From positions 26,299,501 to 26,363,500 of the forward strand of contig CM072861.1 in NCBI GenBank assembly GCA_036937835.1: a stretch of 64,000 bases of DNA. Reading direction: 5' to 3'. Position numbers and translations under genes: made by a program. This DNA comes from Pampus argenteus (Eukaryota; Chordata; Actinopteri; Scombriformes; Stromateidae). The notes beneath the pieces are model-generated. The model was not told where the DNA came from, ran no database searches, and was given only the letters and a program-made list of their open reading frames with translations. Of the stretch, positions 17,899-28,747 are shown piece after piece (the first letter of the stretch is position 1; every line of letters starts with the position of its first letter).

Positions 17899-19636
17899 GG
17901 TGCCCCCCCAGCCCCTTCCTGAAACGCAGAGAAAAGAAAAACGGCAATGACCTTGTACTGAATCACAGGTAAACAGTCAAAAACAAACAAAAAAGTCAAC
18001 CACAAAGCAGCTTCACATGCGCTTTCTTCAATGATCAATAATTCAATTCAATTTTCAATTCAACTCAAACCATAACAATCCAGATCCATGATCTATGAGG
18101 ATGGGTGGAAGGGGGTGGTCATCACATCACCAACTATAAGCTTTATCAAAAAGGAAGGTTTTAAGCCTCCTCTTAAACATAGAGAGGGTGTCTGACTCTC
18201 TGACTGAACCTGGAAGATGATTCACCAGGAGAGGAGACTGATAGCTGAAGGCCTGGAGAAAACAAGTATGCTTTCATTTTGGGAGAACAGTGTTCAGTGG
18301 TACTAGAAGCTTCCTATGATATAATAGGATAGTACCTGACCATTAAGCACTTTGTAGATAAGGAGAAGGATTTTAAATTATTTTCTAGATATTACAGGGA
18401 GACAATGCAGAGAAGCTAATATTAGAGAAATATGATCTGTTTTCCTGGTTCTTGTCTGGACCAGTTGGAGAGTCTTTAGATACTTGATGGTGCAGTCTGA
18501 TGATTACAATAATCCAGTCTGGAAGTAACAAATGCATAGATTAGTTTTTCTGCATCTTCTTGAGACCGGGTGTCTCTGATTATAGGGTTATGAGAATCCT
18601 TCTGTGTGCCTTCACCCTGCCTCCATCATGATAACTTGTGAGAAAGAGGACAAGTGAAGCAGCAGCCCGTCTATTCACCACTATGCACTAACACAGAGGG
18701 AAGAGAAACGGTTGCGCATTACTGTGCCGAGAGCCGTTAAGTGTGGCACCAATGTGCCTTCACGCGATACACGGTGACATAATGACCCTTCTTCTCTCAT
18801 AAGTTTCCTTGGTCTGAACCCGGCGTACACACCTACTAAGGCGCAACACGCTGCAACCCAGTCAGCGGTGATAAACGGGTAAATACATGATTATTACATT
18901 GAACAGGCCCTCGCACGGTCACGGGCACGCACACAGCACACGCCTTATGGTCTGGGCAGTTATCGGACACTCCCGGCGGAACTTCCAGTAATTGTACCTG
19001 TACCTTGCCCCCCTCCCCGCACGCAATAGCGGAGCTATGCATGCATCTGTCTTTTGGCCCCCACACAGCAGCGCAGTTAAATACCTGAGTGCCGTTAGCA
19101 GGATGGCTGCCTGTTCGCGGGTCTCCACTGTGAACAATCCGCGTGTCAGTTTATTGTTTTACCTTCATCCTGCCATTCAACGGCTGCCCAGCGTCCCAGG
19201 GTCCCACAAATATAACGTCATATTGGTTATCGCCCGTAGCGTCGGGTGAATGTGACGTAAAAATAAATATAATATAATGAAAAAAACGTGTCAATAAAAA
19301 CAAAACAGCTTAAATGATTATTTAGACAAATAGAAACATTGTTCATATTTCAGAGAACATAGCTCATAGATAAAGTCGCCGTGTTCATAACAGAAACCAG
19401 ACCGATACAATACACATAATTATTCCAATTTTTGTTTTCGAAGTTTTAAAGTTACTTGATAAAATTAAAATATGGATTCGTGTAACAGATTTCCTACCCC
19501 CAAAAAACCACCAGAAAGTCCAGCTGTCAGATAAACGCTAATGCGGCTTTCTTTCACCGAGCTCTTATTGTGAAGGCCGGAAATGTCCTAGAATATCGTG
19601 TACTCGGACAGAGCTGTCTATTTCAGCAGATCAAAC
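17899..19636. other. divergent promoter region COX18 / selenoprotein T2, with LINE fragment
   Basis: The two genes are divergently oriented. A minus-strand L2-like LINE fragment occupies about 18,125-18,590 (a mirror of the 15,195-15,540 family). CpG-rich sequence at about 18,680-19,240 may be promoter DNA. A minus-strand open frame starting at 19,137 (MFTVETREQAAILLTALR, followed by a GT) could be an exon of another gene, but I could not extend it. Confidence 0.5.
18125..18590 (-). mobile_element. L2-like LINE fragment
   Basis: The reverse complement resembles both + strand LINE pieces in COX18 intron 1: the GGACCAGTTGGAGAGTCTTT-type words and the FKRRLKT-type ORF end. Confidence 0.7.
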
Positions 19637-20346
19637 ATGGCGGAGTACAGCCAGGCAGGCCTCCTGGCGGCTCTGCTGCTCTTCACGGCCCTCACGGTTC
19701 GGGACGTTTATCTCGGCAGGTCAAACCCACAGCCGGCGGACAGGCCCAGCATCTCCCCAGAAACTCTGTCGGAGACTGAGCCTGGCAAAGCGTCCAAGTC
19801 CTCCCTGTACACCGGGCCCGTGCTCAGGTTCCAGTACTGGTGAGTTAGCAGTTGCTGCTAACAGGCTAACAGCAAACTGACTGTTAGCATAGGAGGTCTT
19901 TAATGAACATTAACGTCACAGTTTGTGATTTAATATTCTTCAAATTCATAGATTTGTATACATGTAACTCTGTAATGAAATTAAATTGTTTAAAACGGTC
20001 TACGAATTCCACATTAGTCCTCGGATAAGCTAAGATACTTTAAAGCTAAGATAGTTTAAAAAGAAATAGACGGCACGTTTACACACCATAATATATATAG
20101 ATATAAGAGCAACACTTGTTAAAGGCGAAATGTGAATCAAAATACAATTTTTGCTGCAGATGTGTTCTGGCCTACACATCATATTCTACAGACAGAACAC
20201 AGATGTAAAAATCACACCATAATAATTTGTTTTTCATTGAAAATGAGAATTAATTATGTAAAAAATATAATTTCCTCTAATAACATATATCACAATTGCA
20301 ATATCAGTCAATACAATTTATGCAAAATAATATACAGATATATTGA

Positions 20347-20401
<55 letters not shown>

Positions 20402-21697
20402 TGTGTCAGCCTCATTATCTGTGTGTTTTTAGTATCTCCTGAGGTTACAGTAAAGTGTTCCAGGAGTACTCTCGAGCGATCAGCCAGCTGTACCCAGACA
20501 TTCGCATCGAGGGAGAAAACTACCCTCCCACCCCCTTCAACAGGTGAGCTCTGACATTACTAAACTATATTGATATATATTGAGGGAGCTATAGCTTGTA
20601 CTATGTTCAATGATATGATTATTTATGGTAAACCGATATTCTTTTCTCCTGAAATCAGGGGCATTTTTGAAAAATCATGACATTAGTTCTCTTGATATTA
20701 ATGGGCCCAGTTCTGACTGTACTTATCTACTAAGTTCAGTTGTTGCTGGAGTCTTTGTGCAGTAGAAACACCTCTTCTTTGGGTGAAGAATTCAGTTTGT
20801 CTCCAATGTTAACAGCACACCTATTATTCAAATACAGTGATTTAACGAGATCATACTCTGATCAAACTCAGCTTATTCTATAGCATTTGTAAAATTAGAT
20901 TCATATCAGCAAGAAGACCAATAAATGAACAAGTACTGTGTCTCTTAAATGTTGCGCAATAGGATACAGAAGACAGGGTTAGATGGAGGCAACTGATTCG
21001 CTGTGGCAAAAGCTGAAGGGAAAAGCAGATACATTTACCACCTGTACCACAAAGTAGAAGTCTGTAATATAGGCCTTCATGCCAAATAAAGTCAACAAAT
21101 CAAATCAAATTTTATTTATATAGCCCAAAATCACAAAATACATTTGTCTCAGAGGGCTTTACAATCTGTACAGGGAGTGACACCCTCTGTCCTTAGACCC
21201 TCGATTAGTGAGGAAAAACTTGACCACCAAAAAACCTTTTAAAAGGGAAAAAGGTGGAAGAAACCTCAGGAAGAGCCACAGAGGAGGGATCCCTCTCCCA
21301 GGACGGACAGACGTGCAATGATGTCACATGTACAGAACAAATCAACACACATATTGTACACTCACAATGAATAATATTGAATTACAATGGATGATAAGAA
21401 TAGGTTACAATGAATGATGAATTATCAACAGCTTTCTTAAAATCGGTAAAATAACCGAATATTTTTGTTAGGTGTAATTGTTTGTTAAATGAAGTGTGAA
21501 GGGTGTATATATGGTCAGTGGTGCTGTGTTTTTTGGGACAAACCCAATTAGATTTTTACTCAAGATAGAATAGTATAGAATTCACCTTTATTGACGTCAC
21601 AAATACACAGCAACGAAATGTAGTTTGCATCTATCCAGAAGTGCTTTTGCAGTAAAAATATAAATATGTAACAGTGGTATAAACATGAATATATATA

Positions 21698-21750
<53 letters not shown>

Positions 21751-23748
21751 TGTATTATTGTGGATATGCTATGTATTTACAGGCTATGACTATAGGAATG
21801 TACATGTATATAAATATATATGAATATAAACAGACTACTAAGAATGAATATACAGACTATAAAAGGAATATGAACAGACTATATACATTTACGTTAGTGC
21901 AACAGGGATCAGTTACAGTAGTGTAATTGTATCGATCAGGTGATAAAGTGCAGGTAGTTATAAATGGTGGTTCAGTCCATGTGTTAGTGTTGTGTGTGTG
22001 TTGTGGATCAGGAGGCAGAGTTCAGGAGTGTCTTATCTGATCTGACTTGATCAAACCATTTGTCCATGTTTTTCCTTTTAACAGGCTTTAAATTTTGTTT
22101 TGTAAAGTCAGCTTTAATAGCTGCCTCATGAAATATCATATTTATTATCAATGCCTTGTTTATACCGTCTCTGCATTTAGACAGCTCTTTCTTACCAAGA
22201 AAAAGCTTGTTTGTGTTATCCACTTGGATGTATTGCAAGGTGCCAGGGTGGTGTTAGGGTTGTGTTGAGTGTCTCTAGATTTCTTCCTGAAGTCAGATGC
22301 CAAGGCCTGGTTGTCTCTCCTGAGCTGCTGGCAGCTTCTCTTTGAGCTGCTCCAGAGTGTTGTCTTGGGGGTCAGGTAGCCTGGGTCAGCTCTTTGAATT
22401 CAACAAGATCCAGCTCCCTGGAAGGGCCATACTCTCCTTCAGCTGATTGTTGGAGCTGGCAGTTGTGGGAGGAGCAGAGATGGACAAGGTGGTGGTCTAC
22501 TGGGCTCTCGTCATCTTCACTGTCAGAGGGGACATTGATCCTCTTGGTGTCCACCTCAGCTTTTAACAGGGGGGTGCCTCTCAAATCATTTTAGTTTGGC
22601 TTCATTCCGTTGGACCATGACCTTTTCTTATGGTGTAGTATGTGATGGTAAGCAGAGGGGCATCCTTGTCAAGATGTTGTTCTTCTCAGATCTTGAATCT
22701 GCCTCCTGAGCTGATTTCCTCACTGGATATGAATTTGTAATTGCTGCACAGAGTAACTTTCCAGATGTAGATGGAATCAGTGAAGAATATGAGGTTCCTT
22801 CTTCCTTCCTTCTTTTTGTTGGGTGTAGTCAGTGAAGGAGACCACTTGTTTACTCCTGGAGGAGCTAGGCTTAACTATTTCTTTGCTAGCTTTTCTAGCC
22901 TGCAAATACTGGCAAAAGCTAATATTAACTATATGTATAGTTTACCAGATGCCTATATAATAACCTATGTTAGCTTCTTTAATGCAGTTTCATCTTTTGT
23001 AGCAAGGTGGCAGGTAGCAGTTAGCAATTGACATCTAGCATATAACCATGCTGCCATAGGTAGGGTCTGATCTTCCTGATATAGTACAGGGCATATCGAC
23101 ACGACTGAGCTCTCGAGGCTACCTAAACCATAAAGGTTAGTAGGTCATCAATCATGACACTCAGTTAATTTCCCAGTTTTTGGGATTAATAAAGTATATT
23201 TATCTATTTCAGACATCAACACTAACCCCCCTCCCCCACCCACAGGTGTTTAGGAAACCTGATGTCATACCTTAAACTCATCTCCATCCTGCTGATTGTC
23301 AGTGGTCAGAACATGTTCACTCTACTCGGCCTTGACACACCCAGAGCCTGGACCTGGAGTCAGGATAATAAGGTACCTGGTTACTGTGGCAACCAATGCC
23401 GAAAGTGTGTGTGAGTGCTTTAACGTTTCCGTGTTTCAGATCTTCTCCTGTCTGATGGCCTTCTTCTTCTGCAACATGATGGAGACACACTTCCTGTCCA
23501 CTGGAGCCTTTGAGGTCACACTCAATGGTGAGCCTTACTATCCAAAACTTGACATCACACTAAACGCTGAGTGTCTGGTTGATCCAAAATATGACATCAC
23601 TCTGATTGGTCACTTTGGTTCCTCCATAACAGACGTGCCTGTCTGGTCGAAGCTTCAAGCAGGTTATGTGCCGAACGTTCAGGAGATTTTCCAGATCCTC
23701 GACAATCACCTGAAAATGAACCATGTGGATCCCATGAGTTTCTCTTAA
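19637..23748 (+). CDS. selenot2: selenoprotein T2 (ER thioredoxin-like selenoprotein)
   Basis: Five exons: 19637-19839, 20433-20543, 23246-23372, 23440-23527 and 23633-23748, with GT/AG borders, 645 nt and 214 residues when TGA is read as selenocysteine. SELENOT proteins are ER-membrane thioredoxin-fold oxidoreductases. The redox motif spans exons 1/2: Cys68-Ile-Ser-Sec71 followed by GYSKVFQEY; the TGA is at 20440-20442. Seen: an N-terminal hydrophobic signal/anchor (LLAALLLFTAL), YPDIRIEGENYPPTPFNR, a second hydrophobic block (SYLKLISILLIVSG), FFFCNMMETHFLSTGAFEVTLN and DVPVWSKLQAGYVPNVQEIFQILDNHL. It resembles the fish T2 paralogue more than T1a/T1b (from memory). The start is set by the Kozak-like AACATGG at 19,637. 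An automatic annotation would probably truncate the gene at the TGA. Confidence 0.93.
20348..20399. repeat. (TA)n microsatellite
   Basis: Pure alternating TA just before the acceptor of selenoprotein T2 exon 2. Confidence 0.95.
20440..20442 (+). other. selenocysteine codon (in-frame TGA)
   Basis: TGA in frame eight bases into exon 2, at the Sec position of the conserved CxxU motif. The frame continues with strong homology on both sides, so it is recoded rather than a nonsense mutation. Confidence 0.93.
21100..21375 (-). mobile_element. TTTGA-tailed LINE 3' end, truncated
   Basis: Same sequence as the 3' UTR of the elements at 10,085-10,945 and 15,543-16,390, beginning at the TTTGA tail and cut off near 21,375. 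It lies in intron 2 of the selenoprotein gene. Confidence 0.8.
21693..21748. repeat. (TA)n microsatellite
   Basis: Alternating TA with one GTG interruption, in selenoprotein T2 intron 2. Confidence 0.9.
22000..22600 (-). mobile_element. retroelement ORF fragments (unclassified)
   Basis: Minus-strand frames at about 22,584-22,372 and 22,238-22,008 give acidic and coiled-coil-like segments, then a KPVKRKNMDKWFD piece like the linker between endonuclease and RT in LINE ORF2. Frame breaks show it is decayed. The exact family is not recognised. Confidence 0.4.
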
Positions 23749-24181
23749 AACTGCACACTCAGGTACACTCAAGTAAACGCAGTCACTTCAACATACCCAG
23801 GATATCTTTTGGTTACCTGGCTTCACTGAGCATAACATCGGCCATCTGGATAACCCAAACTATGAAGCTAGTTATCACCCAGTTCAATGAACCCTGGGTG
23901 TTCCAGCTACAAACACGTTCATGTGAAAGAGGCCGAGTTTTAATTACAAGCGTCATCATCAGAACCATGCATGAAGTTCTTACAGAGATGAAATGATGAT
24001 AGAAAGTACCTGCGGAACAATTCCATTTTAGGGTCAGCAAAAAGTCGTGGTCAATGTAGTGAAATGTAAAACAACAGTCTGTAATCGTATAAAAGAAGAA
24101 GATGCAAACACTAGAAATAATTTACACATAGGGTTAGGGTTAATTAACCCAAGTAGGCTAAGCCTTAAAATACATGTATGT

Positions 24182-24624
24182 ATTATAATTAGTGGTGGGC
24201 CGTTAACGGCGTTAACATGATATGATAATGTGAGACTCTAATCGAGCGATATAAAAAATACCACTGTTAATCTATTATTAAAATTGGGTTTAGAGCTGGG
24301 TCCTATAATAATCAAACTGATGACTTTTAATGTGATATTTTAACGCGGATGTATAAATAACCGAAGGAGTTCTTCCAGTCTCAAATACCACCTGAACGCA
24401 AAGCATCCCTTTGCTATAAGCAGTCAGTGATGCATTTGGCTCCTGTTCTAATGCATCCCCTGGATTAAGAAACCTGTTCTCAAAGACTTACTTTTGGTCA
24501 TTATTTAGGTATTTCACATTCTCAACGAACCATTTTAATCTAGATTAATCTAGATTAATTTCAAGATTTCAGTGAGATTAATCTAGATTTAAAAAATTAA
24601 TATATGTCCACCACTAATTATAAT
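24182..24624. mobile_element. 443-bp MITE with 17-bp terminal inverted repeats
   Basis: The ends 24182-24198 and 24608-24624 are perfect reverse complements (ATTATAATTAGTGGTGG). The inside is non-coding and contains repeated ATTAATCTAGATTAAT words. It is a non-autonomous DNA transposon of a type common in teleosts. It lies between the selenoprotein T2 stop and its SECIS, so it is part of the 3' UTR unless spliced out. Confidence 0.85.
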
Positions 24625-24941
24625 GTATGACTTAGTATGGAGTGAGTATTTTTTGCTATTAAGTTGCATGATGAATAAACTGTTCTGAATCATGCACATA
24701 AAAAAAAACAAATGTTTTTTTCTGCTTCCAAAGGGTTAGGGTAGTAGTTAATGACTAATCAGCTATTTATCAATTTATGATCAGCCGATTAACAGTGTGG
24801 ATCATTTTTCTAATAAAAGACAGTCTTTGGTTTTTATTGTCTGTTAACGTAATCTCTCTCTGTCTCTCTCTCATATATATATGTATATATATATATCCCA
24901 GTTCTGCGTTCAGGTGTCCCGGCTGAGTGGGACGATCATTT

Positions 24942-25008
24942 GCTGGCGTTATGAAGGTTTGGCCCTAAAGCAGACTCTGTGGGGCCCGGCCAGATGTCCA
25001 CCGCCACA
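24942..25008 (+). promoter_or_regulatory. SECIS element of selenoprotein T2 (form 2)
   Basis: The core quartet is ATGA at 24951-24954 with AGAT at 24992-24995. Helix II (24955-24965 with 24982-24992) pairs in 10 of 11 positions. The apical loop starts with unpaired TAAA (24966-24969) and is followed by a small CAGA/TCTG mini-stem (form 2). Helix I pairs TGGCG (24943-24947) with CGCCA. The spacing of quartet to AA is about 12 nt, as in eukaryotic SECIS. Together with the in-frame TGA this fits selenocysteine insertion. It lies 1.2 kb past the stop codon. Confidence 0.85.
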
Positions 25009-25198
25009 ATACGAGCGCTCCTTCTCTGCCAGGTCACAACTCAGCACTACAGTACCCACAATTCACCTGTGAGCACAGGTGATGACAGACAGACACATAA
25101 TTCTACTGTTGTTTGGTTCAATTTATTTATTTACTTTGAACTTAAGATGTTACCACTTTTATCTTAATAATTCATGTAAAACATGATCATCTCTGAAA

Positions 25199-25204
25199 AA
25201 TAAA
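25199..25204 (+). promoter_or_regulatory. poly(A) signal of selenoprotein T2
   Basis: AATAAA about 190 nt after the SECIS, a plausible end of the 3' UTR. Confidence 0.65.
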
Positions 25205-26587
25205 CCTTTGTTTCTCATAAATGTTTCTGTTCACAAATGATTTTTATTTGGTGTCTGATAGCTAATCAATAAATGTGTTGGTGCAGGGATTACTGACAAA
25301 CCTTGATCCTACATCCAGTAGGATCCCATGTCGGTGCTTCTGCATTATGCAATATAAAAAAACATTTAAATACAATCAGAAAGAGTTCAATTGGAAATTT
25401 AAAAAAAATCATACAAAGGAAAATAAAAAAGCTTATGCTCTGATTTAAAAGAACAGAGATGGCGCAGGAACATAAAAACTGAACACTGCTTATCTATGTT
25501 TAGTTTTGACTCTGCGGACAGAAAACAGGTCTGTCTTGATCCAATAGAGGGCTGGAGGGGATGTTTAAATATTCATGAAAACAATTTTATAGATAAAAAT
25601 CACTGTCAAATTGAAATTTGTTCTTACTGTGAGTTAAAGACGTATTCACACCAAACATTTTGAAACGTGTTTCATTTAATTTCATCTGAACAACCTGAAT
25701 GTGTTTTAAAGAATATATAATGTGAAACTGAAGCGTCAGATGTGTTACAAGTGAAAGCAGTTGTGTCAGAGGTGTCAGTGTAACACATGAAAATGTTTGA
25801 CGTGAGAAGCTAATGATATAATTGAACACATTAAGTCGGAGTGAAGTTCAGATAGTTTTAAAGATGAAGAGTTAAGGTCTCATCACGGAGGTTTACAGGA
25901 AACCCACACACACATCGACCAGTATCTACTCTTTGACTCTCATCACCCACTGGAACACAAACTGGGTGTCATCAGAACCCTACAACACCGGGCAGACAGC
26001 ATCCCTTCCAAAGCAGAAGGGAAAGAGACCTGGATGAGTGAGAATCTACACAGACTTCTGTTATGGTGGTTTCAGTAAACCCATGGTAATTGAGGGCTTA
26101 TGTAATCTTAATGACTTAATGATAATATAATCTTTATGACTTTCAGATAGGACAGAAAGAGACCAACAGGTGACCATCAATGAATGAAACACATCACTTC
26201 CAGACAGGACACATTAAAATGCATATAATTATATGTTTATACATATGTAAACATAAATATGTTATGTATCTTTTGTCTTTTTACTATGCACTTATTGATT
26301 CATAAAATCAATGTAGGCAGCTACAGTATATTACACATGGTTAGTTAACTCTATTAATTATGCAGACAAGTTTGTGACTACTCAGTGGCAGTTGTCCATG
26401 GTGGGTTGTTGTCACATGTTAAGCCCACTAGAGGTCAGCAAACTGTATGTAGCCCAGGTGAAAAAACAATTAGATGAGATCAGTAGAAGAAGAACATTTT
26501 TATTTTGTTTTTCCCATTGTGTGTGAATGCACCACTCAGTTCACGTAACCTAACTACCTAGCTCGTAATTGATAGCTCTATCAGCAG
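25205..26587. other. spacer before the telomeric-repeat domain
   Basis: AT-rich DNA without genes. The only recognisable piece is the decayed Penelope-type fragment at 25,891-26,040. The first TTAGGG units appear at about 26,590. Confidence 0.6.
25891..26040 (+). pseudogene. Penelope-type RT fragment (different group, frameshifted)
   Basis: The + strand reads VYRKPTHT, then after a 1-nt shift DQYLLFDSHHPLEHKLGVIR and TLQHRADSIPSKAEGK. This is the thumb region typical of Penelope-like/GIY-YIG retroelements in animals (from memory). The single-base shift and short length show it is dead. It is on the opposite strand from the PLE arrays and belongs to another lineage. Confidence 0.7.
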
Positions 26588-26758
26588 CTAGGGTTAGGGG
26601 TTAGGGTTAGGGACTGAGGATTGAGCCCGTCCCCTGGATCGGGGGACAGGAGGTGCACGGGCCATCCCTCCAGGCGGCCCAAATCTCCTTTCCCCTTCCC
26701 GTATACGGGGCGCCTTCTTCCTCCCGTATCGGGCGACGGTCCAGCCCTCAAAGCCCAT
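26588..26758 (-). mobile_element. PLE 3'-terminal stub, family E1: ORF1 codons 1 to about 51 ending in telomeric repeats
   Basis: From the ATG at 26758 the minus strand encodes MGFEGWTVARYGRKK ... MARAPPVPRSRGRAQSSVPN and then runs into CCCTAA repeats (26,588-26,610). It is the same N-terminal ORF1 segment as in the complete A and B elements (GWT-V-RYGR motif, final Pro-Asn encoded by CCTAAC). It also contains the 3' module: GGCCCGTGCA (26654-26663), a GTCCCC/GGGGAC hairpin, then CCTAACCC. The hammerhead and TATA box of the same stub follow to the right. It is the 3' terminal repeat of an otherwise missing element. Confidence 0.75.
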
Positions 26759-26910
26759 GTGGGCTGTTATTAAATTGCTATTTGTTTTTTTTAATAAAGT
26801 ATTCTAATGAAATTTAAATATTGAACCAAAGTTGTTCTTTTAAATATAAATTAAATTAAAATAAAATAAAATCAAATAAAATCGAGCTGTTAAAAAATGA
26901 AACTCCAAAA

Positions 26911-26966
26911 GTGTGCCCAACGGCAACGTTTCGACCCGATATGGGTCTTCTTCAGGCCAGGCACAC
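26911..26966 (-). ncRNA. hammerhead ribozyme motif, family E1
   Basis: On the minus strand: CTGAAGA (26955-26949), a stem-II hairpin GACCC/GGGTC, GAAA (26932-26929) and CGTT with the predicted cut after 26925. Stem I forms from GTGTGCC and GGCACAC. Stem III has only AC/GU and no loop, as in the minimal type-I hammerheads known from Penelope-like elements. Confidence 0.75.
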
Positions 26967-27050
26967 AATAAATAAAAAAGCAGGTGAGTCTCTTCTGTGT
27001 CCTCTCTCTATGCAGGCTGAGTGAAGAATGAGCTTCCTCAGCCTGCCTCC

Positions 27051-27059
27051 CCTTTTATA
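27051..27059 (-). promoter_or_regulatory. TATA box, family E1 terminal repeat
   Basis: TATAAAAGG on the minus strand, 93 nt upstream of the hammerhead. Confidence 0.55.
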
Positions 27060-27181
27060 ACCTCCCCTTCTTTTTCTTTTTTTCTTTTTTCTAAACTGTT
27101 TTCTTTCAGTTAACCCTAATTAAGTCCCTCCCACTATGTTTTAGCTTTTTCTTTTATATTAGGGTTATATTATATTAGGGT

Positions 27182-27425
27182 TATATTATATTAGGGTTAG
27201 GTATGGGATTGGGTTAGTTTACGGTTAGGCAGAGGGTTAGCCCGTCCCCCTAGACGAGGGCCGGGAAGTGCACGGGCCCCCCCCTCTGGCTTCCCTCCCT
27301 CCCCGGTCCCATGATGACCAGGCCTGGTCATGTTGTTGGGGTCGAAGGTCATAGGTTCTGTCGCGGGGGCGACCCCTCCTCCCGCGATGAACCAGCTGCC
27401 ACCCATCCTCCTGGTCATAGGCCAT
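27182..27425 (-). mobile_element. PLE 3'-terminal stub, family E2
   Basis: From ATG at 27425 the minus strand encodes MAYDQEDGWQLVHRG ..., an ORF1-type N-terminus that hits a stop near 27,240, followed by CTAACCC-type repeats (27,182-27,240). The module GGCCCGTGCA is at 27278-27269. Its hammerhead and TATA box lie to the right. Confidence 0.65.
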
Positions 27426-27700
27426 GATAGTCAAGGGGTGATGGGTGTGTGTTTTTTTAAAGTTGTATATATAAAGGAATGAAATGAATAAATTAAAATA
27501 TTTTTTTAAAGTGTTGTATATATAAATGAAAAGAATGAATTAAATTATTAAATTATTTTTGTAAAAAAACTGATTGTAAAAACTAAAAAATAACTCAAAT
27601 ATCTTCTCTTTTAAAGAGGTTTTGTAAAGAAAATTGAAAAAAACTCAAATATCTTCTCTTTTAAGAGGTATTATATTAAAAAACCTAAAATCAACTAAAA

Positions 27701-27759
27701 ATTGTGCCCAATCGCGACGTTTCGATCAAATAAGTATCTTCTTCAGGCTGGGCAACAAT
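27701..27759 (-). ncRNA. hammerhead ribozyme motif, family E2
   Basis: Minus strand: CTGAAGA (27746-27740), a weak stem II, GAAA and CGTC. Stem I pairs TTGCCCA with TGGGCA. Stem II is imperfect (GAT/GATC only), so activity may be reduced. Confidence 0.65.
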
Positions 27760-27836
27760 AAAAACTAAAATCAGCTTGCCAGCACTTGCTGCTGCTGTTC
27801 TTGTGGAGCTCCAAAGTGAGTTCTGAACGTCTCTCC

Positions 27837-27844
27837 TTATATAA
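27837..27844 (-). promoter_or_regulatory. TATA box, family E2 terminal repeat
   Basis: TTATATAA on the minus strand, 85 nt upstream of the hammerhead. Confidence 0.5.
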
Positions 27845-28194
27845 CCTCTGGTTCTCGCCTAAAATATCTCTCGCCTAAATATCTCTCGCCTAAAACTAAA
27901 AGCAAAGAAAAATCAACATTAACCTGTTAAATGCTGAAACTTTTTATAAAAAGCAACTAAAAGTGTTAGAAACTAAGGTTAGGCAAGGTATATGAAATAA
28001 AATAATGATTAGGGTTAAGTTTAGGCAAGGATTAAAAAAATAAAGGGGTAAATTGGTTAGGGTAAGGATAGAGACATGGTAAGGGCTAGTAAGGAATGGG
28101 AAAGTAATAGGTTAGGTTAAGGCACTAGATAAAAGTGGTTAGGTTTAGGCACTAGATAAAATTGGTTAGGTTTAGGCAAATAGAAAAAACGGGT

Positions 28195-28312
28195 TAGGGT
28201 TAGGGACTGAGGATTGAGCCCGTCCCCTGGATCGGGGGACAGGAGGTGCACGGGCCATCCCTCCAGGCGGCCCAAATCTCCTTTTCCCTTCCCGTATACG
28301 GGGCGCCTTGTT
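28195..28312 (-). mobile_element. PLE 3'-terminal stub, second copy of family E1, 5'-truncated
   Basis: Nearly identical to 26,605-26,716 (same hairpin, GGCCCGTGCA at 28256-28247) but cut off after ORF1 codon 16 or so. It is followed to the right by a short TTAGGG tract and the next stub. Confidence 0.75.
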
Positions 28313-28468
28313 AGGGTTAGGGTAGGGGACTGTCTCCCATCTCCGACGGGGGATGGAGGGTGCACGGTCCGTCCACCCGACGGACCTCCCGTAAGCCTGG
28401 TCCCATTGCGGCGGCCGGGCCCGCTGACGTCTCCGTCCGTAGCGCACCTCGGTCCAGCCGTAATCCAT
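28313..28468 (-). mobile_element. PLE 3'-terminal stub, family E3: ORF1 codons 1 to about 51
   Basis: From ATG at 28468: MDYGWTEVRYGRRRQ ... TDRAPSIPRRRWETVPYPN, then CCCTAA repeats at 28,313-28,327. Closely related to the ORF1 start of family A. The module reads GGACCGTGCA at 28370-28361, followed by a CCATC/GATGG hairpin. Confidence 0.75.
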
Positions 28469-28580
28469 TTTTTTCTTTCTTCAACTAAAAAAAGGCGCTT
28501 TCAAAATATTTATTTTTTTTAAAAATTATATTTATTTAAATAACAAAAGAATAGTGTGTACAAAATATATATAATTAAAA

Positions 28581-28621
28581 CAAGCGACGTTTCAACCTGT
28601 TTAAGTCTTCATCAGGCTTAC
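28581..28621 (-). ncRNA. hammerhead ribozyme motif, family E3
   Basis: Minus strand: the canonical CTGATGA (28615-28609), a weak stem II, GAAA (28593-28590) and CGTC. Stem I forms from AAGC/GCTT. Confidence 0.65.
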
Positions 28622-28718
28622 AAAAACACACTAAAAACCTGTCCTTAACCTCTAGGTGAGCAGAGGTGTTAACAGGACGAGGATCGAAGGAGAAATGAGC
28701 TCTCACTCCTGATCCTCT

Positions 28719-28747
28719 CCTTTATATATCCTCAGAGCTCCGCCCCC
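28719..28747 (-). promoter_or_regulatory. TATA box and GC box, family E3 terminal repeat
   Basis: TATATAAAGG (28728-28719) is preceded by GGGGGCGGAG (28747-28738) on the minus strand, 107 nt upstream of the hammerhead. This is the clearest core promoter among the stubs. Confidence 0.6.

Noticed and set aside
23870..23935. ATGAAGCTAG... hairpin near 23,861-23,920 as the SECIS
   Set aside because: It has an ATGA, a CACCCAG/CTGGGTG stem and an AA in the loop, but no GA opposite the quartet. The element at 24,942-25,008 fits all requirements.
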